From Bosea sp. Tri-49 (lineage in GTDB: Bacteria > Pseudomonadota > Alphaproteobacteria > Rhizobiales > Beijerinckiaceae): a stretch of DNA of 64,000 nucleotides. Position 1 is the first letter of the stretch; every line of letters starts with the position of its first letter. The stretch lies in contig NZ_CP017946.1 of NCBI RefSeq assembly GCF_003952665.1, positions 3,224,001 through 3,288,000 on the forward strand. The letters are read 5' to 3'. The notes below the pieces were generated by a model, which was not told where the DNA came from, made no database searches, and was given only the letters and a program-made list of their open reading frames with translations. A program made the translations under genes and the position numbers. Below are positions 32,735 through 42,278 of this stretch, in pieces.

Positions 32735-34573
32735 TCAGAACGCCTCTTCCCAGTCGCGGCTGAGCCGCATCGCCGAGTTGATCAGCCCGACCATCGAATA
32801 GGTCTGCGGGAAGTTGCCCCAGAGCTCGCCGGTCTCGAAATCGGCATCCTCCGAGAGCAGGCCGAAGCTGTTGCGGCGAGTCAGGATGCGGCCGAACAGC
32901 TCCTTGGCCTCGTCCTTGCGGCCGATCGCATGCAGCGCATCGACATACCAGAAAGCGCAGATCAGGAAGCCGGTGTGCATGAAGCCGAAATCGTCTTCGG
33001 TGCCGTAGCGCAGGATGAAATCGCCCCGGCCGAGATCGCGGCCGATCGCCTCGACGGTTGAGATGTAGCGCGGGTCCTCGGGCTTGACGAAACCGAGCTC
33101 GGCGATGAGCAGTAGGCTGGCGTCGAGATCGGCCCCGTCGAAGGTCGAGACGAAATGGCCCTTCTCCTGGTTCCAGATCCGGTCGGAGATGATGCCCTTC
33201 AGGCGCCTGGCCTCAGCTCGCCAGTACTCCTTGCGGTCGGCACGGCCGAGCGTGCCGGCGATGCGGGCGAGCCGGTCGCAGGCCGCCCAGCACATCACGC
33301 TGGAGAAGGAGTGCACGACCTGCTTCTCACGCAGCTCCCAGGGGCCGGCATCAGGCTTGTCGAAGACCGCGATGGCGCGCTCGCCCAGGCGCTCGAGCTG
33401 GGCGAAGAGCGCCTCCTTGCCGGGCTGGATCAGGCGGCGGTCGAAGAAGGACTGGGTCGCGGCGAGCACGACCGCGCCATAGCCGTCGTTCTGGATCTGC
33501 GTCGCCGCGCCGTTGCCGACGCGCACCGGCTGATGGCCGCGATAGCCGGCGAGGTTCGGCACCTCGAACTCGCGCAATTCCCCACCGCGGGTGATCGGAT
33601 AGAGCGGCGGCAGATGCTCGGCGCCACTCTCCGAATAGGTGTCGACGATGTTGGTGATGAAGCCGAGATAGTCCTCCATCGTCCGCGTCGTGCCGAGACG
33701 GTTAAGGGCGTGGACGACGAAATAGGCATCGCGCAGCCAGCAGAAGCGATAGTCCCAGTTGCGCTGCGTACCCGGTGCCTCGGGGATCGAGGTGGTCAGC
33801 GCGGCGACGATGGCGCCGCTCTCCTCGAAGGAGCAGAGCTTCAGCGTGATCGCGGCGCGGATGACCTCGCGCTGCCATTCAAAGGGTATCGAGAGCGAAC
33901 GGACCCAATCGCGCCAATAGTCGGTGGTCTTGTCGAGGAATTCGCGCGAGGTCGTCTCGATCTCGGCGCGCAGCGCCTCGTCCGAGCCGATGAAGAAGGA
34001 GAACGGCTTCTCGACCGCGAAGGGGATGCTCTCCAGCACATAGGAGATCGGTGCGTCGGTGGTCAGGCGGATCGTCTGGTCGGCGCCGACGAAACGGACA
34101 TGGTTGGAGCCCCGGGTGATCTCGTCCGGCTCCTCGCCGAGGCCGAGGCAAGGCTTGACCACGACGCGGATGCGCGGGCGGCCGGAGATGCGGCGGACGC
34201 GGCGCACCAGCTGCGGCGGCCGGAAGAAGCGCTCATAGCGGACGAAGCGCGGCGCGAAGTCGAGAATCTCGAGCGCGTTGCCCTGGTCGTCAGAGAGTAC
34301 CGAGGAGAGGATCGCCGTGTTATCGAGATAGCTCTGCTCGCAGCGGGTCATGCCGACCATCTCGATGGCGAAGACGCCCTTCTTCGGTATGGCGTCGCCA
34401 TCGTCGATCTGGTTGTCGATCAGCGAGCAGAACACGGGATCGCGGTCGAAGCGCGGAAAGCAGCCCCAGACGATATGAGCGCGCCGATCGATCAGCGCCG
34501 CGATCGAGCAATTGCCGATGACGCCGAGATCGAGCGAAGCGACGCGCGGCGAGGCGGTGGTCGTCACAGTCAT
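32735..34573 (-). CDS. Glycoside hydrolase family 15 protein (glucoamylase/trehalase-like)
   Basis: A 612-residue cytosolic protein with no signal peptide. An N-terminal beta-sandwich domain (DLGVIGNCSIAALIDRRAHI, WGCFPRFDRDPVF) precedes the (alpha/alpha)6 catalytic barrel: NWDYRFCWLRDAYFV carries the first acid region, and LLSEDADFETGELWGNFPQT carries the second Glu. GH15 members include glucoamylase and the actinobacterial trehalase. It lies 14 bp from otsB and opposite otsA, so a role in trehalose turnover is plausible. Starch or glycogen breakdown is the alternative. Confidence 0.9.
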   Translation of the reverse strand: MTVTTTASPRVASLDLGVIGNCSIAALIDRRAHIVWGCFPRFDRDPVFCSLIDNQIDDGDAIPKKGVFAIEMVGMTRCEQSYLDNTAILSSVLSDDQGNALEILDFAPRFVRYERFFRPPQLVRRVRRISGRPRIRVVVKPCLGLGEEPDEITRGSNHVRFVGADQTIRLTTDAPISYVLESIPFAVEKPFSFFIGSDEALRAEIETTSREFLDKTTDYWRDWVRSLSIPFEWQREVIRAAITLKLCSFEESGAIVAALTTSIPEAPGTQRNWDYRFCWLRDAYFVVHALNRLGTTRTMEDYLGFITNIVDTYSESGAEHLPPLYPITRGGELREFEVPNLAGYRGHQPVRVGNGAATQIQNDGYGAVVLAATQSFFDRRLIQPGKEALFAQLERLGERAIAVFDKPDAGPWELREKQVVHSFSSVMCWAACDRLARIAGTLGRADRKEYWRAEARRLKGIISDRIWNQEKGHFVSTFDGADLDASLLLIAELGFVKPEDPRYISTVEAIGRDLGRGDFILRYGTEDDFGFMHTGFLICAFWYVDALHAIGRKDEAKELFGRILTRRNSFGLLSEDADFETGELWGNFPQTYSMVGLINSAMRLSRDWEEAF

Positions 34574-34587
34574 GCCTGTTCCTGAAG

Positions 34588-35385
34588 TCAGTTCTGGAGA
34601 AAGGTTTCGAGCGTGAGGTCGCCACCATCGGCGGCTGCCAGCAGAACATGATGCAACGCCGTCGGCGAGGCCAGACGATGGCGGGCACAGGTCTCTCCGC
34701 CGCCGATCCGTATGGACAGCCCTTCGGCGGCATTCACCGTGGCGAAGCCGTCCTCGTCGGTGATGTCGTCACCGATGAAGACCGGCGTGCGGCCGGCATA
34801 GGCGTCCTGCTGCATCAGCCAGGTGATGGCACCGCCCTTGCTCGCGCTCGCCGGGACCAGCTCGGCCACCGCCTTGCCGCGCTGCAGGCGCATGGATGGG
34901 CCGATCTCGGCGGCGATCTTTTCCATCAACGCCAGCGCCTCGTCGGCGAGCGCAGGCGCAAGCCGCCAATGCAGCGCGATCGATTGGCGCTTGTCCTCGA
35001 TGATGACGCCGACATTGGCGTTGGCGAAGCGGACCATGGCACGAAGCGCGGTATGCAGTGCCTCCGACGACGCAGCGAGCGGAGCGTCCTCGGAGCCGAG
35101 ACGGATTTGGGCGCCGTGCAGGCCGGCGGCGTCGAAGCGATAGGGCGCCATCATCTCGTCGAGCAGCCCCACGGGGCGCCCGGAGACCAATGCCAGCGCC
35201 CCGCCGAGCCGCTGGCGCAATGCGTCCAGGGCTCCAGGCAGGCGCCGGTCGATCCGGACATCCTCAGGCGAGGGCGCGATCTCGACCAGGGTTCCGTCGA
35301 AGTCCAGGAAAAGCGCGATCTGGCCGGTCCGGGCAGCGGCTTTTGCGGGAGGCTCGGCGATTTCGGGACTCAGCATCTGTGACAT
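34588..35385 (-). CDS. otsB: Trehalose-6-phosphate phosphatase
   Basis: A 265-residue HAD-superfamily phosphatase with the nucleophile motif ALFLDFDGTLVEI (first Asp attacked), the Ser motif ALVSGRPVGLL, the Lys-containing GKAVAELVP, and the acidic motif FIGDDITDEDGF. It dephosphorylates trehalose 6-phosphate to trehalose. It is the first gene of the minus-strand pair with GH15 and divergent from otsA, so both halves of the trehalose pathway are adjacent. ATG 35376 is an alternative start. Confidence 0.95.
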   Translation of the reverse strand: MSQMLSPEIAEPPAKAAARTGQIALFLDFDGTLVEIAPSPEDVRIDRRLPGALDALRQRLGGALALVSGRPVGLLDEMMAPYRFDAAGLHGAQIRLGSEDAPLAASSEALHTALRAMVRFANANVGVIIEDKRQSIALHWRLAPALADEALALMEKIAAEIGPSMRLQRGKAVAELVPASASKGGAITWLMQQDAYAGRTPVFIGDDITDEDGFATVNAAEGLSIRIGGGETCARHRLASPTALHHVLLAAADGGDLTLETFLQN

Positions 35386-35605
35386 GGCGGCCTGGTTAGA
35401 AGGCGAAACGGGCGAAAGGACGACAATCGGGAGATGGTCCCCTCATCGCCACATTCGAGGTTCAGTTTGGCGCACGGTCGCCATGATCCGGTCACGGCGG
35501 CGACGCGAACCAGCCGGGATGCCGGCGTGCACACGAAACATTACGCCTGCCCGCGCGTTCTGTTCCCGCGCCCTCGCGGCAGCGTCAGCAAAAAAGTGAG
35601 GCATC

Positions 35606-37159
35606 ATGCGTCTTGTCGTCGTGTCCAACCGCGTCACCATGCCCGAGCGAGGCGAAAAGGTGGCGGCAGGTGGATTGGCGGTCGCCCTGCGTTCCGCACT
35701 TGAAGAGCACGGTGGCCTCTGGTTCGGCTGGAGCGGAGCGACCAAGGCGGAGCCGGCGAGCAACGTGGAGCCGATACGACACGGCAAGGTCACCTACGCC
35801 GTCACCGACCTGACCGAGGCCGAACGCCAGAGCTATTATCTCGGCTTCGCCAACCGGGCGCTCTGGCCATTGATGCATTATCGGCTCGGCCTGACCGAGT
35901 TCAGCCGCGCCGACTATGCCGGCTATCTCGGCGTCAACCGCCGCTTCGCCAGGCTTCTGATCCCGCTGCTCAAGCCCGACGACATCATCTGGATCCATGA
36001 TTACCATCTGATCCCGCTCGCGGCCGAGCTGCGCCGGCGCGGCGTCACCAACCGGATCGGCTATTTCCACCATATTCCCTGGCCGCCGGCCGATGTCTTC
36101 AGCGCCCTGCCCTTCTCGTCCACGCTGATCAGCACGATGACGGCCTATGACCTGATCGGCATGCAGACCCAGAACGACGTGACGAACCTGATCGGCGGGC
36201 TGGTGGCACTCTGTGGCGCGCGCCGCGAGGGCAATCGGGTCAAGGCGGGTCAGCGTGAGGCCGTGGTGCAGGCCTTCCCGATCGGCATCGATGTCGAGGG
36301 GTTCCGCAAGCTATCCGTGGCTTCCGTGCGTGCGGTGACGCAGCCGGTCCGCGCCACGACCGCACCGCTCGGCGACCGCAAGCTGGTGATCGGCGTCGAC
36401 CGGCTCGACTACTCCAAGGGCATCGTCCAGCGGCTGGAGGCCTTCGGTACCTTCCTGCGCAGCCACCCGGAACACCGCAGCAAGGTCGGCCTGCTGCAGA
36501 TCGCGCCACCCTCGCGCACCGATGTGCCTGAATATGCCGAGCTCGACCGGATGTCCGACGAGGTCGCGGGCCGGCTCAACGCCGCGCTCGGCGAATTCGA
36601 CTGGACGCCGATCCGCGTGGTGAAGAAGGCCTATTCGCGCAGCGCCCTCGCCGGCCTCTACCGGCGTGCGCAGGTCGGGCTGGTGACGCCGATGCGCGAT
36701 GGCATGAACCTCGTCGCCAAGGAATATATCGCCGCGCAGAATCCCGACGATCCCGGCGTATTGGTCCTGTCGCGCTTTGCCGGTGCGGCACAGCAACTCG
36801 GCGAGGCGCTGATCGTCAACCCGTTCGACACGCACGAGGTGGCCGAAGCGATTCGGACCGCGCTCGCCATGCCGAAGTCGGAGCGGGTACGCCGCTTCGA
36901 GCGACTCTACGCGACGATCTCCTCGACCGACATCGAATGGTGGACATCGCGCTATCTCGCCGCACTCTCCGGCCTCGATATCCCGAGCGGCGACATCGTG
37001 CCGCCGGGACAGCCAAAACCGCTGCGCAGCACACGCAAATCGGGCGTCGACGGAAAATCTACACGCCTCAATACGCGCCCCCACGCCTCCCGGCCGGCAC
37101 CTGGCAAGTTCGCCTGGGTGCAAGCGAAGGCCTTGCCCAACGCTCCCTCTGCTGGATAG
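35606..37159 (+). CDS. otsA: Trehalose-6-phosphate synthase
   Basis: A 517-residue GT20 enzyme making trehalose 6-phosphate from UDP-glucose and glucose 6-phosphate. Signatures include MRLVVVSNRV, GLWFGWSG, IHDYHLIPLA, GVDRLDYSKGI and DGMNLVAKEYIAAQN, the last being the nucleotide-sugar pocket. The ribosome site GTGAGG precedes ATG. The Arg/Ser/Pro-rich last 45 residues extend beyond the catalytic core and look disordered. Trehalose synthesis protects against osmotic, desiccation and heat stress; regulation is not visible. Confidence 0.96.
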   Translation: MRLVVVSNRVTMPERGEKVAAGGLAVALRSALEEHGGLWFGWSGATKAEPASNVEPIRHGKVTYAVTDLTEAERQSYYLGFANRALWPLMHYRLGLTEFSRADYAGYLGVNRRFARLLIPLLKPDDIIWIHDYHLIPLAAELRRRGVTNRIGYFHHIPWPPADVFSALPFSSTLISTMTAYDLIGMQTQNDVTNLIGGLVALCGARREGNRVKAGQREAVVQAFPIGIDVEGFRKLSVASVRAVTQPVRATTAPLGDRKLVIGVDRLDYSKGIVQRLEAFGTFLRSHPEHRSKVGLLQIAPPSRTDVPEYAELDRMSDEVAGRLNAALGEFDWTPIRVVKKAYSRSALAGLYRRAQVGLVTPMRDGMNLVAKEYIAAQNPDDPGVLVLSRFAGAAQQLGEALIVNPFDTHEVAEAIRTALAMPKSERVRRFERLYATISSTDIEWWTSRYLAALSGLDIPSGDIVPPGQPKPLRSTRKSGVDGKSTRLNTRPHASRPAPGKFAWVQAKALPNAPSAG

Positions 37160-37279
37160 AAGCGGCTCGCTAGGGGTGGCAGAACCCGGCTTTCGCTTGC
37201 GACTCAGCTGTTGCGATGTCAGGTCTGCTGAGGGTAATTCGGCCAACGCGGCCGAGGAGGCGGGCGGAGGGCTTTTTTG

Positions 37280-39547
37280 ATGCGAGGCGCACTCGGGGGA
37301 TCGGGCGTACTGCTGCGCCGTCTCCGCGAGGTGATGGCGGCGCGGGTCAGTCCGCAGGAGCGGCTCGACCGCCTCGTCGTCGTGATCGCCGGCAACCTCG
37401 TGGCCGAGGTCTGCTCGGTCTATGTCCTGCGCGAAGACTCCTCGCTCGAACTCTACGCCACCGAAGGCCTTAATCGCGAGGCGGTCCACCTCACCACCAT
37501 GCGTGCCGGCGAGGGCCTGGTCGGCCTGATCGCCAGCGAGGCCGAGCCGCTCGCGCTCTCGGACGCACAATCGCACCCGGCCTTCTCCTACCGGCCGGAG
37601 ACAGGCGAAGAAATCTACCGCTCCTTCCTCGGCGTGCCGATCCTGCGCGGCGGCGCGGTGATGGGCGTGCTCGTCGTGCAGAACCGCGCCTCGCGTCTCT
37701 ACAGCGAGGACGAGGTCGAATCGCTGCAGACCACGGCCATGATCATGGCCGAGATGATCGCCGCCGGCGGCCTCAAGGCGCTGTCGAAGCCCGGCGCGAC
37801 CATCGGCCTCGAACGGCCGATCCACAGCATCGGCACCACGCTCGCCGACGGCGTCGGCCTCGGCCATGCCGTGCTGCACGAGCCGCGCGTCGCGATCACC
37901 AATCTGATCGCCGAGGATCCGGGCCGCGAGGTGCAGCGGCTGGAAGCGGCGATCGCGACGATGCGGCTCGCCATCGACGAACTGATCGAGCGCGGCGACG
38001 TCGCCCATACCGGCGAGCACCGCGACGTGCTCGAAACCTTCCGCATGTTCGCGCACGACCAGGGCTGGCTCCGGCGCATGCGCGAGGTGGTGATGACCGG
38101 CCTCACCGCCGAGGCCGCCGTCGAGCGCGTGCAGTCGGACACCCGCGCCAAGATGCTGCGCCAGACCGATCCTTATCTGCGCGAGCGGCTGCACGACCTC
38201 GACGATCTCGCCAACCGGCTGCTGCGCACGCTGGTCGGCAAGTCCAACGGCGTCATCCGTGAGGACCTGCCCGAGAACGCGATCCTGATCGCGCGCTCGA
38301 TGGGGCCGGCAGCGCTGCTCGACTATGATCGCCGGCACCTGCGCGGCGTCGTGCTCGAGGAGGGCGGCCCGACCAGCCATATCGCCATCGTTGCGCGGGC
38401 GCTGGGCATCCCCGCCGTCGGCGAGATCGCCAATGCGACGGCGCTGATTCAGGCCGGCGACGCCGTCATCGTCGACGGCCAGGCCGGCGAGGTCCAGATC
38501 CGGCCGCAGCCCGACGTCGAGAACGCTTACAAGGACAAGGCGCGCCTGCGCGCCCGCAAGCAGGAGCAGTACCGCAAGCTCAAGACGCAGGCTTCGGTGA
38601 CCAAGGACGGCGTCGAGATCCAGCTGCAGATCAATGCCGGCCTCCTCGTCGACATGGCCAATCTCGACGAGACCAACGCCTCGGGCGTCGGCCTCTTCCG
38701 TACCGAGCTGCAGTTCATGGTCGCGCAGCACATGCCGACCACGGCCGAGCAGCAGGCGCTCTACGACGCGGTCCTCAAGACCGCGAATGGCAGGCCGGTG
38801 ACTTTCCGCACGCTCGACATCGGCGGCGACAAGGTGCTGCCCTACATGGAGCGGCTCGAGGAGGAGAACCCGGCGCTGGGCTGGCGCGCCATCCGCATCG
38901 GCCTCGACCGGCCACGGCTGCTGCGCGGTCAGGTCCGGGCGCTGCTCCGCGCCGGCGCCGGCTGCGACATGAAGATCATGCTGCCGATGATCGCGACGGT
39001 GAACGAGTTCCTGCGGGCGCGCCTGCTGGTGCGGCGCGAGCTCGCCATGCTCGAGCGCGATGGCCGCCAGGGCCCGACGAGCCTAAAGCTCGGCGTCATG
39101 GTCGAGGTGCCATCGCTGCTGTTCGAGCTGCCGGAGATCGCGCGCGAAGCGGATTTCCTGTCGATCGGCACCAACGACCTGATGCAGTTCCTGTTCGCGG
39201 CCGACCGCGAGAACAAGCGCGTCTCCGACCGCTTCGACCCCCTGAGCGCGGCCGGCCTGCGGGCGCTGCGCAGCATCGTCGACGAGGCCGGGAAAGCGGA
39301 TTGCCCTGTCACGGTCTGCGGCGAGATGGGTGGCAAGCCGATCGAGACGCTGGCGCTGATCGCGCTCGGCTACCGCTCGTTCTCGATGTCGGCGGCCTCG
39401 GTCGGCCCGGTCAAGGCGATGCTGCGCGCGCTCGATGCCGGCAAGGCCCGCCAGCGCCTCGACGCCTGGCTCGGCTCTTCCGACGGTGCCGCCAGCCTGC
39501 GTCCCTTACTTGCAGCCCTCGCCGCCGAGATGAAAGTGCCGGTCTAG
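37280..39547 (+). CDS. ptsP: Phosphoenolpyruvate-protein phosphotransferase, EI-Ntr
   Basis: A 755-residue nitrogen-PTS enzyme I. An N-terminal GAF domain (about 1-165; LYATEGLNREAV, SFLGVPILRGGAVMGVLVVQ) senses a ligand. Next are the EI phosphohistidine domain (GGPTSHIAIVARALGIPAVG) and the PEP-binding barrel (ASGVGLFRTELQFM, FRTLDIGGDK, SIGTNDLMQFLFAADREN, VCGEMGG with the catalytic Cys). It uses PEP to phosphorylate NPr and then EIIA-Ntr, controlling K+, nitrogen and stress responses; glutamine often binds the GAF part. The ATG at 37280 has GGAGG nine bases before it. Confidence 0.96.
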   Translation: MRGALGGSGVLLRRLREVMAARVSPQERLDRLVVVIAGNLVAEVCSVYVLREDSSLELYATEGLNREAVHLTTMRAGEGLVGLIASEAEPLALSDAQSHPAFSYRPETGEEIYRSFLGVPILRGGAVMGVLVVQNRASRLYSEDEVESLQTTAMIMAEMIAAGGLKALSKPGATIGLERPIHSIGTTLADGVGLGHAVLHEPRVAITNLIAEDPGREVQRLEAAIATMRLAIDELIERGDVAHTGEHRDVLETFRMFAHDQGWLRRMREVVMTGLTAEAAVERVQSDTRAKMLRQTDPYLRERLHDLDDLANRLLRTLVGKSNGVIREDLPENAILIARSMGPAALLDYDRRHLRGVVLEEGGPTSHIAIVARALGIPAVGEIANATALIQAGDAVIVDGQAGEVQIRPQPDVENAYKDKARLRARKQEQYRKLKTQASVTKDGVEIQLQINAGLLVDMANLDETNASGVGLFRTELQFMVAQHMPTTAEQQALYDAVLKTANGRPVTFRTLDIGGDKVLPYMERLEEENPALGWRAIRIGLDRPRLLRGQVRALLRAGAGCDMKIMLPMIATVNEFLRARLLVRRELAMLERDGRQGPTSLKLGVMVEVPSLLFELPEIAREADFLSIGTNDLMQFLFAADRENKRVSDRFDPLSAAGLRALRSIVDEAGKADCPVTVCGEMGGKPIETLALIALGYRSFSMSAASVGPVKAMLRALDAGKARQRLDAWLGSSDGAASLRPLLAALAAEMKVPV

Positions 39548-39604
39548 CGGCGCTTTCGTCGTCGCCCGCGCACGCCTCCGTTCCGTTCAGATTGTTTTCG
39601 CACC

Positions 39605-40690
39605 ATGTCGCTCCAGCTTCCGCAAGACCGCCTCGACTCGATCGTCGCCCGCCATGCCGCGGCGAGCGATGCCATCAACCATGCGACCGAGGCGACGCGC
39701 GTCGTCGAACTGTCGAAGGAGCTCGCCGAGCTCGACCCGGTCGTCACGGCGATCGCAGCCTGGCGCAAGGCTCGAGCAGGGCTGGAGGATGCGCTCGCGC
39801 TGATCGACGATCCTGCGACCGACGCCGAGATGCGCGACCTCGCCTATGAGGAGCGCGATGCCTCCAGAGCCGAGATCGAGGCGAGGGCCCGCGAGATCCT
39901 GATCGCGCTCCTCCCCAAGGACGCGGCCGACGAGCGCGGCGTCATCCTCGAAATCCGGGCCGGCACTGGTGGCGACGAGGCCTCGCTTTTCGCCGGCGAC
40001 CTGCTGCGCATGTATCAGCGCTACGCGGCAAGCAAGGGCTGGAGCGTCGATATCCTCACGGAGAGCGAGGGTACGATGGGTGGCTTCAAGGAAGTCGTTG
40101 CCGAGATCGCCGGCAAGGGCGTCTATGCAAAGCTGAAATACGAATCGGGCGTGCACCGGGTCCAGCGCGTACCCGACACCGAGGCGAGCGGGCGGATTCA
40201 TACCTCGGCCGCAACCGTCGCGATGCTGCCGCTCGCCGGCGAGGTCGACGTCACGCTCGACGAGAAGGATCTGCGCATCGACACGATGCGGGCCCAGGGC
40301 GCAGGCGGCCAGCACGTCAACAAGACCGAGTCGGCCGTGCGTCTCACCCATATTCCGACCGGCATCGTCGTGTTGGTTCAGGACGAGCGCTCTCAGCACA
40401 AGAACAAGGCACGCGCCTACGACCTGATGCGGGCCAAGCTCTATGACATGGAGCGCAGCCGCGCCGATGCTGAACGCTCGGCCGACAGGCGCTCGCAGAT
40501 CGGCTCCGGCGACCGTTCCGAGCGCATCCGCACCTACAATTTTCCTCAAGGGCGGATCACCGACCACCGCATCAACCTGACGCTCTACAAGCTCGACGAG
40601 ATGATGCAGGGCCTGGTGCTCGACGAGGTCATCGACGCACTGACGGCGCAGCGCCAGGCCGAGCTGCTTGCCGAGCAGGGTAGCGTGTGA
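39605..40690 (+). CDS. prfA: Peptide chain release factor 1
   Basis: A 361-residue class 1 release factor that ends translation at UAA and UAG. The GGQ loop is in [17 protein letters not shown] (residues about 233-235), and the codon-reading region lies upstream. [20 protein letters not shown] opens the conserved core. It lies 57 bp after ptsP and two genes before prmC, the methyltransferase that modifies its GGQ glutamine, a common conserved neighbourhood. Confidence 0.97.
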   Translation: MSLQLPQDRLDSIVARHAAASDAINHATEATRVVELSKELAELDPVVTAIAAWRKARAGLEDALALIDDPATDAEMRDLAYEERDASRAEIEARAREILIALLPKDAADERGVILEIRAGTGGDEASLFAGDLLRMYQRYAASKGWSVDILTESEGTMGGFKEVVAEIAGKGVYAKLKYESGVHRVQRVPDTEASGRIHTSAATVAMLPLAGEVDVTLDEKDLRIDTMRAQGAGGQHVNKTESAVRLTHIPTGIVVLVQDERSQHKNKARAYDLMRAKLYDMERSRADAERSADRRSQIGSGDRSERIRTYNFPQGRITDHRINLTLYKLDEMMQGLVLDEVIDALTAQRQAELLAEQGSV

Positions 40691-40751
40691 AACCTTCGTC
40701 CCTCTCGCGCGTTCTGGACGCACAGACCGTTCTCATGGGGAGGATAGAGAG

Positions 40752-40997
40752 ATGAAAGTTCTGTTCAGTGCGATTGCCCTTGCCGCTGCCGTCGCCTTCG
40801 TGCCGGCATCCGCAGGCGCACAGGAGCGGACCGCGAAGAAGATCCTCAGCGGCCAGCCGGCCACGCTCCACAATGCCAAGACAGAGTCGCAGGCGCGGCG
40901 CGATTGTCAGCGTCAGTATCGCGGCGCTAAGGAGAGCAAGTCCGGACTACGGATCAAGATGAGGGAATGCATCCGAGAGGGGATGCAGGGCAACTGA
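40752..40997 (+). CDS. Small secreted basic protein
   Basis: An 81-residue protein with signal peptide MKVLFSAIALAAAVAFVPASAGA. The mature part is Lys/Arg-rich with two Cys (ARRDCQRQY, MRECIREGMQGN). It resembles short periplasmic proteins of PsiF type in size and spacing, but I cannot assign it. The ATG at 40752 follows GAGAG; the upstream frame is a shadow. It sits between prfA and prmC. Confidence 0.72.
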   Translation: MKVLFSAIALAAAVAFVPASAGAQERTAKKILSGQPATLHNAKTESQARRDCQRQYRGAKESKSGLRIKMRECIREGMQGN

Positions 40998-41025
40998 CCG
41001 GCCAGAGCCGGTACGAAGGATTGCT

Positions 41026-41910
41026 TTGACCGGCACGAGCCGCTTGCACGACACCGCTCCGCCCGTTGCTCATCCGGCAGCGGGCGAAAGCATGTCTGCT
41101 GCCCGGAAAGCGATTGCGTTGACGCTGAAGCGCAGCGGTATCGCAGACTTCACTTACGAAGCTCGTATCCTCATGGAGGATCTCGCCGGCGGCGGGGACG
41201 AACTTGATGGGGCCGCCGCCGCGCGGCTCGCCGATGCGCTCGCGCGGCGCCTCACCGGCGAACCGCTATGGCGTATCCTCGGTGCGCGTGAATTCTGGGG
41301 CCTGAGCTTCGCGCTTTCGCCTGGAACATTGGAGCCGCGGCCTGATAGCGAGAGCCTGATCGAGGCTGCCCTCCTCCATCTCGCCGAACGCCGGCACGAG
41401 CCCTTGCGGATGCTCGATCTTGGGACCGGCACAGGCTGCTTGCTGATCGCGACACTGCGCGAATTTCCTCAGGCGACCGGGCTTGGAATCGACCTTTCAC
41501 TCGATGCAGTTACAACCGCGACCGGCAATGCCGCCCGCAATGGCGTTGCCGAACGCGTGGCCTTTCGCCACGGCGACTGGACCGACGGGGTCGAGGAGCG
41601 CTTCGACCTCATCCTGTCGAATCCGCCCTACATCGCCAGCGCCGAGATCGCCGAGCTCGACAGGAACGTGCGCGAGCACGATCCGCGTCTCGCCCTCGAC
41701 GGAGGCCCCGACGGTCTTGTTGCCTATCGTGCGCTCGCCGCCGCGCTGCCGGGCCATCTGAACCCCGGCGGCCATGCCATCCTGGAGATCGGCGTCGGCC
41801 AGGAGGCAGATGTCGTCACGTTGATGGAGCAGGCCGGCCTGCGCCATCTCGATTCGCGCCGCGATCTCGGGGGCCATATTCGTGCCCTCGTGTTCGGGCA
41901 TAGTCCTTGA
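41026..41910 (+). CDS. prmC: Release factor glutamine methyltransferase
   Basis: A 294-residue SAM-dependent enzyme that N5-methylates the glutamine of the GGQ loop in RF1 and RF2. It has an N-terminal helical domain (DFTYEARILMEDL, RRLTGEPLWRILGAREFWGL), the SAM site MLDLGTGTGCLLI, and the diagnostic LILSNPPYIA (NPPY near 199-202). The TTG at 41026 is chosen for GAAGGA five bases before it; ATG 41092 would drop a 22-residue leader. Near prfA, its substrate. Confidence 0.93.
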   Translation: MTGTSRLHDTAPPVAHPAAGESMSAARKAIALTLKRSGIADFTYEARILMEDLAGGGDELDGAAAARLADALARRLTGEPLWRILGAREFWGLSFALSPGTLEPRPDSESLIEAALLHLAERRHEPLRMLDLGTGTGCLLIATLREFPQATGLGIDLSLDAVTTATGNAARNGVAERVAFRHGDWTDGVEERFDLILSNPPYIASAEIAELDRNVREHDPRLALDGGPDGLVAYRALAAALPGHLNPGGHAILEIGVGQEADVVTLMEQAGLRHLDSRRDLGGHIRALVFGHSP

Positions 41911-42278
41911 ACCGTGCACAGCAAGCTGCGCGAATTTGCTTGGAACAAGCCGCAAAACCAGCTATGCACGCATGGTCTTGAAGACAGTGTCGACAGCACA
42001 TGACCTTTGGCTGGGCCCTGCTGAGCAGACCAAGCCCTCGGATCACTGCGAGAATCGACGTTACTGACATAGCGAGACCGAGACTTCGAATGCGCGAGAC
42101 AGCCGTTCGGAGAGGGAGCCGGTAAGGCTCCATTGGAAAGAGCGCGTGAAGACCCATATCGGCGCAGAGCCCTTTCAGGTCGAACTTCCTACGCACGGCG
42201 TCGCAACCCGCCGCGTGTCACGACGCGCATGACGACCTCAAGGTTGCTTTGAATGAACGGAACGCGAGACAGACGCGA
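41911..42278. other. 368-bp intergenic region before the DUF4167 gene
   Basis: No gene-like frame is present. A hairpin GGAGCC-GGTAA-GGCTCC lies at 42115-42131, but no T-run follows, so it is not a clear terminator. A further short inverted repeat (GCGT...ACGC) lies near 42210. The space probably holds the promoter and 5' leader of the next gene; nothing else is recognised. Confidence 0.5.

Noticed and set aside
37216..37473. 85-residue plus-strand frame at the start of ptsP
   Set aside because: Overlaps ptsP in another frame; weak ribosome site and Arg-rich.
42115..42131. Terminator after prmC
   Set aside because: The hairpin GGAGCC-GGTAA-GGCTCC has no T-run and lies 200 bp after the stop codon.
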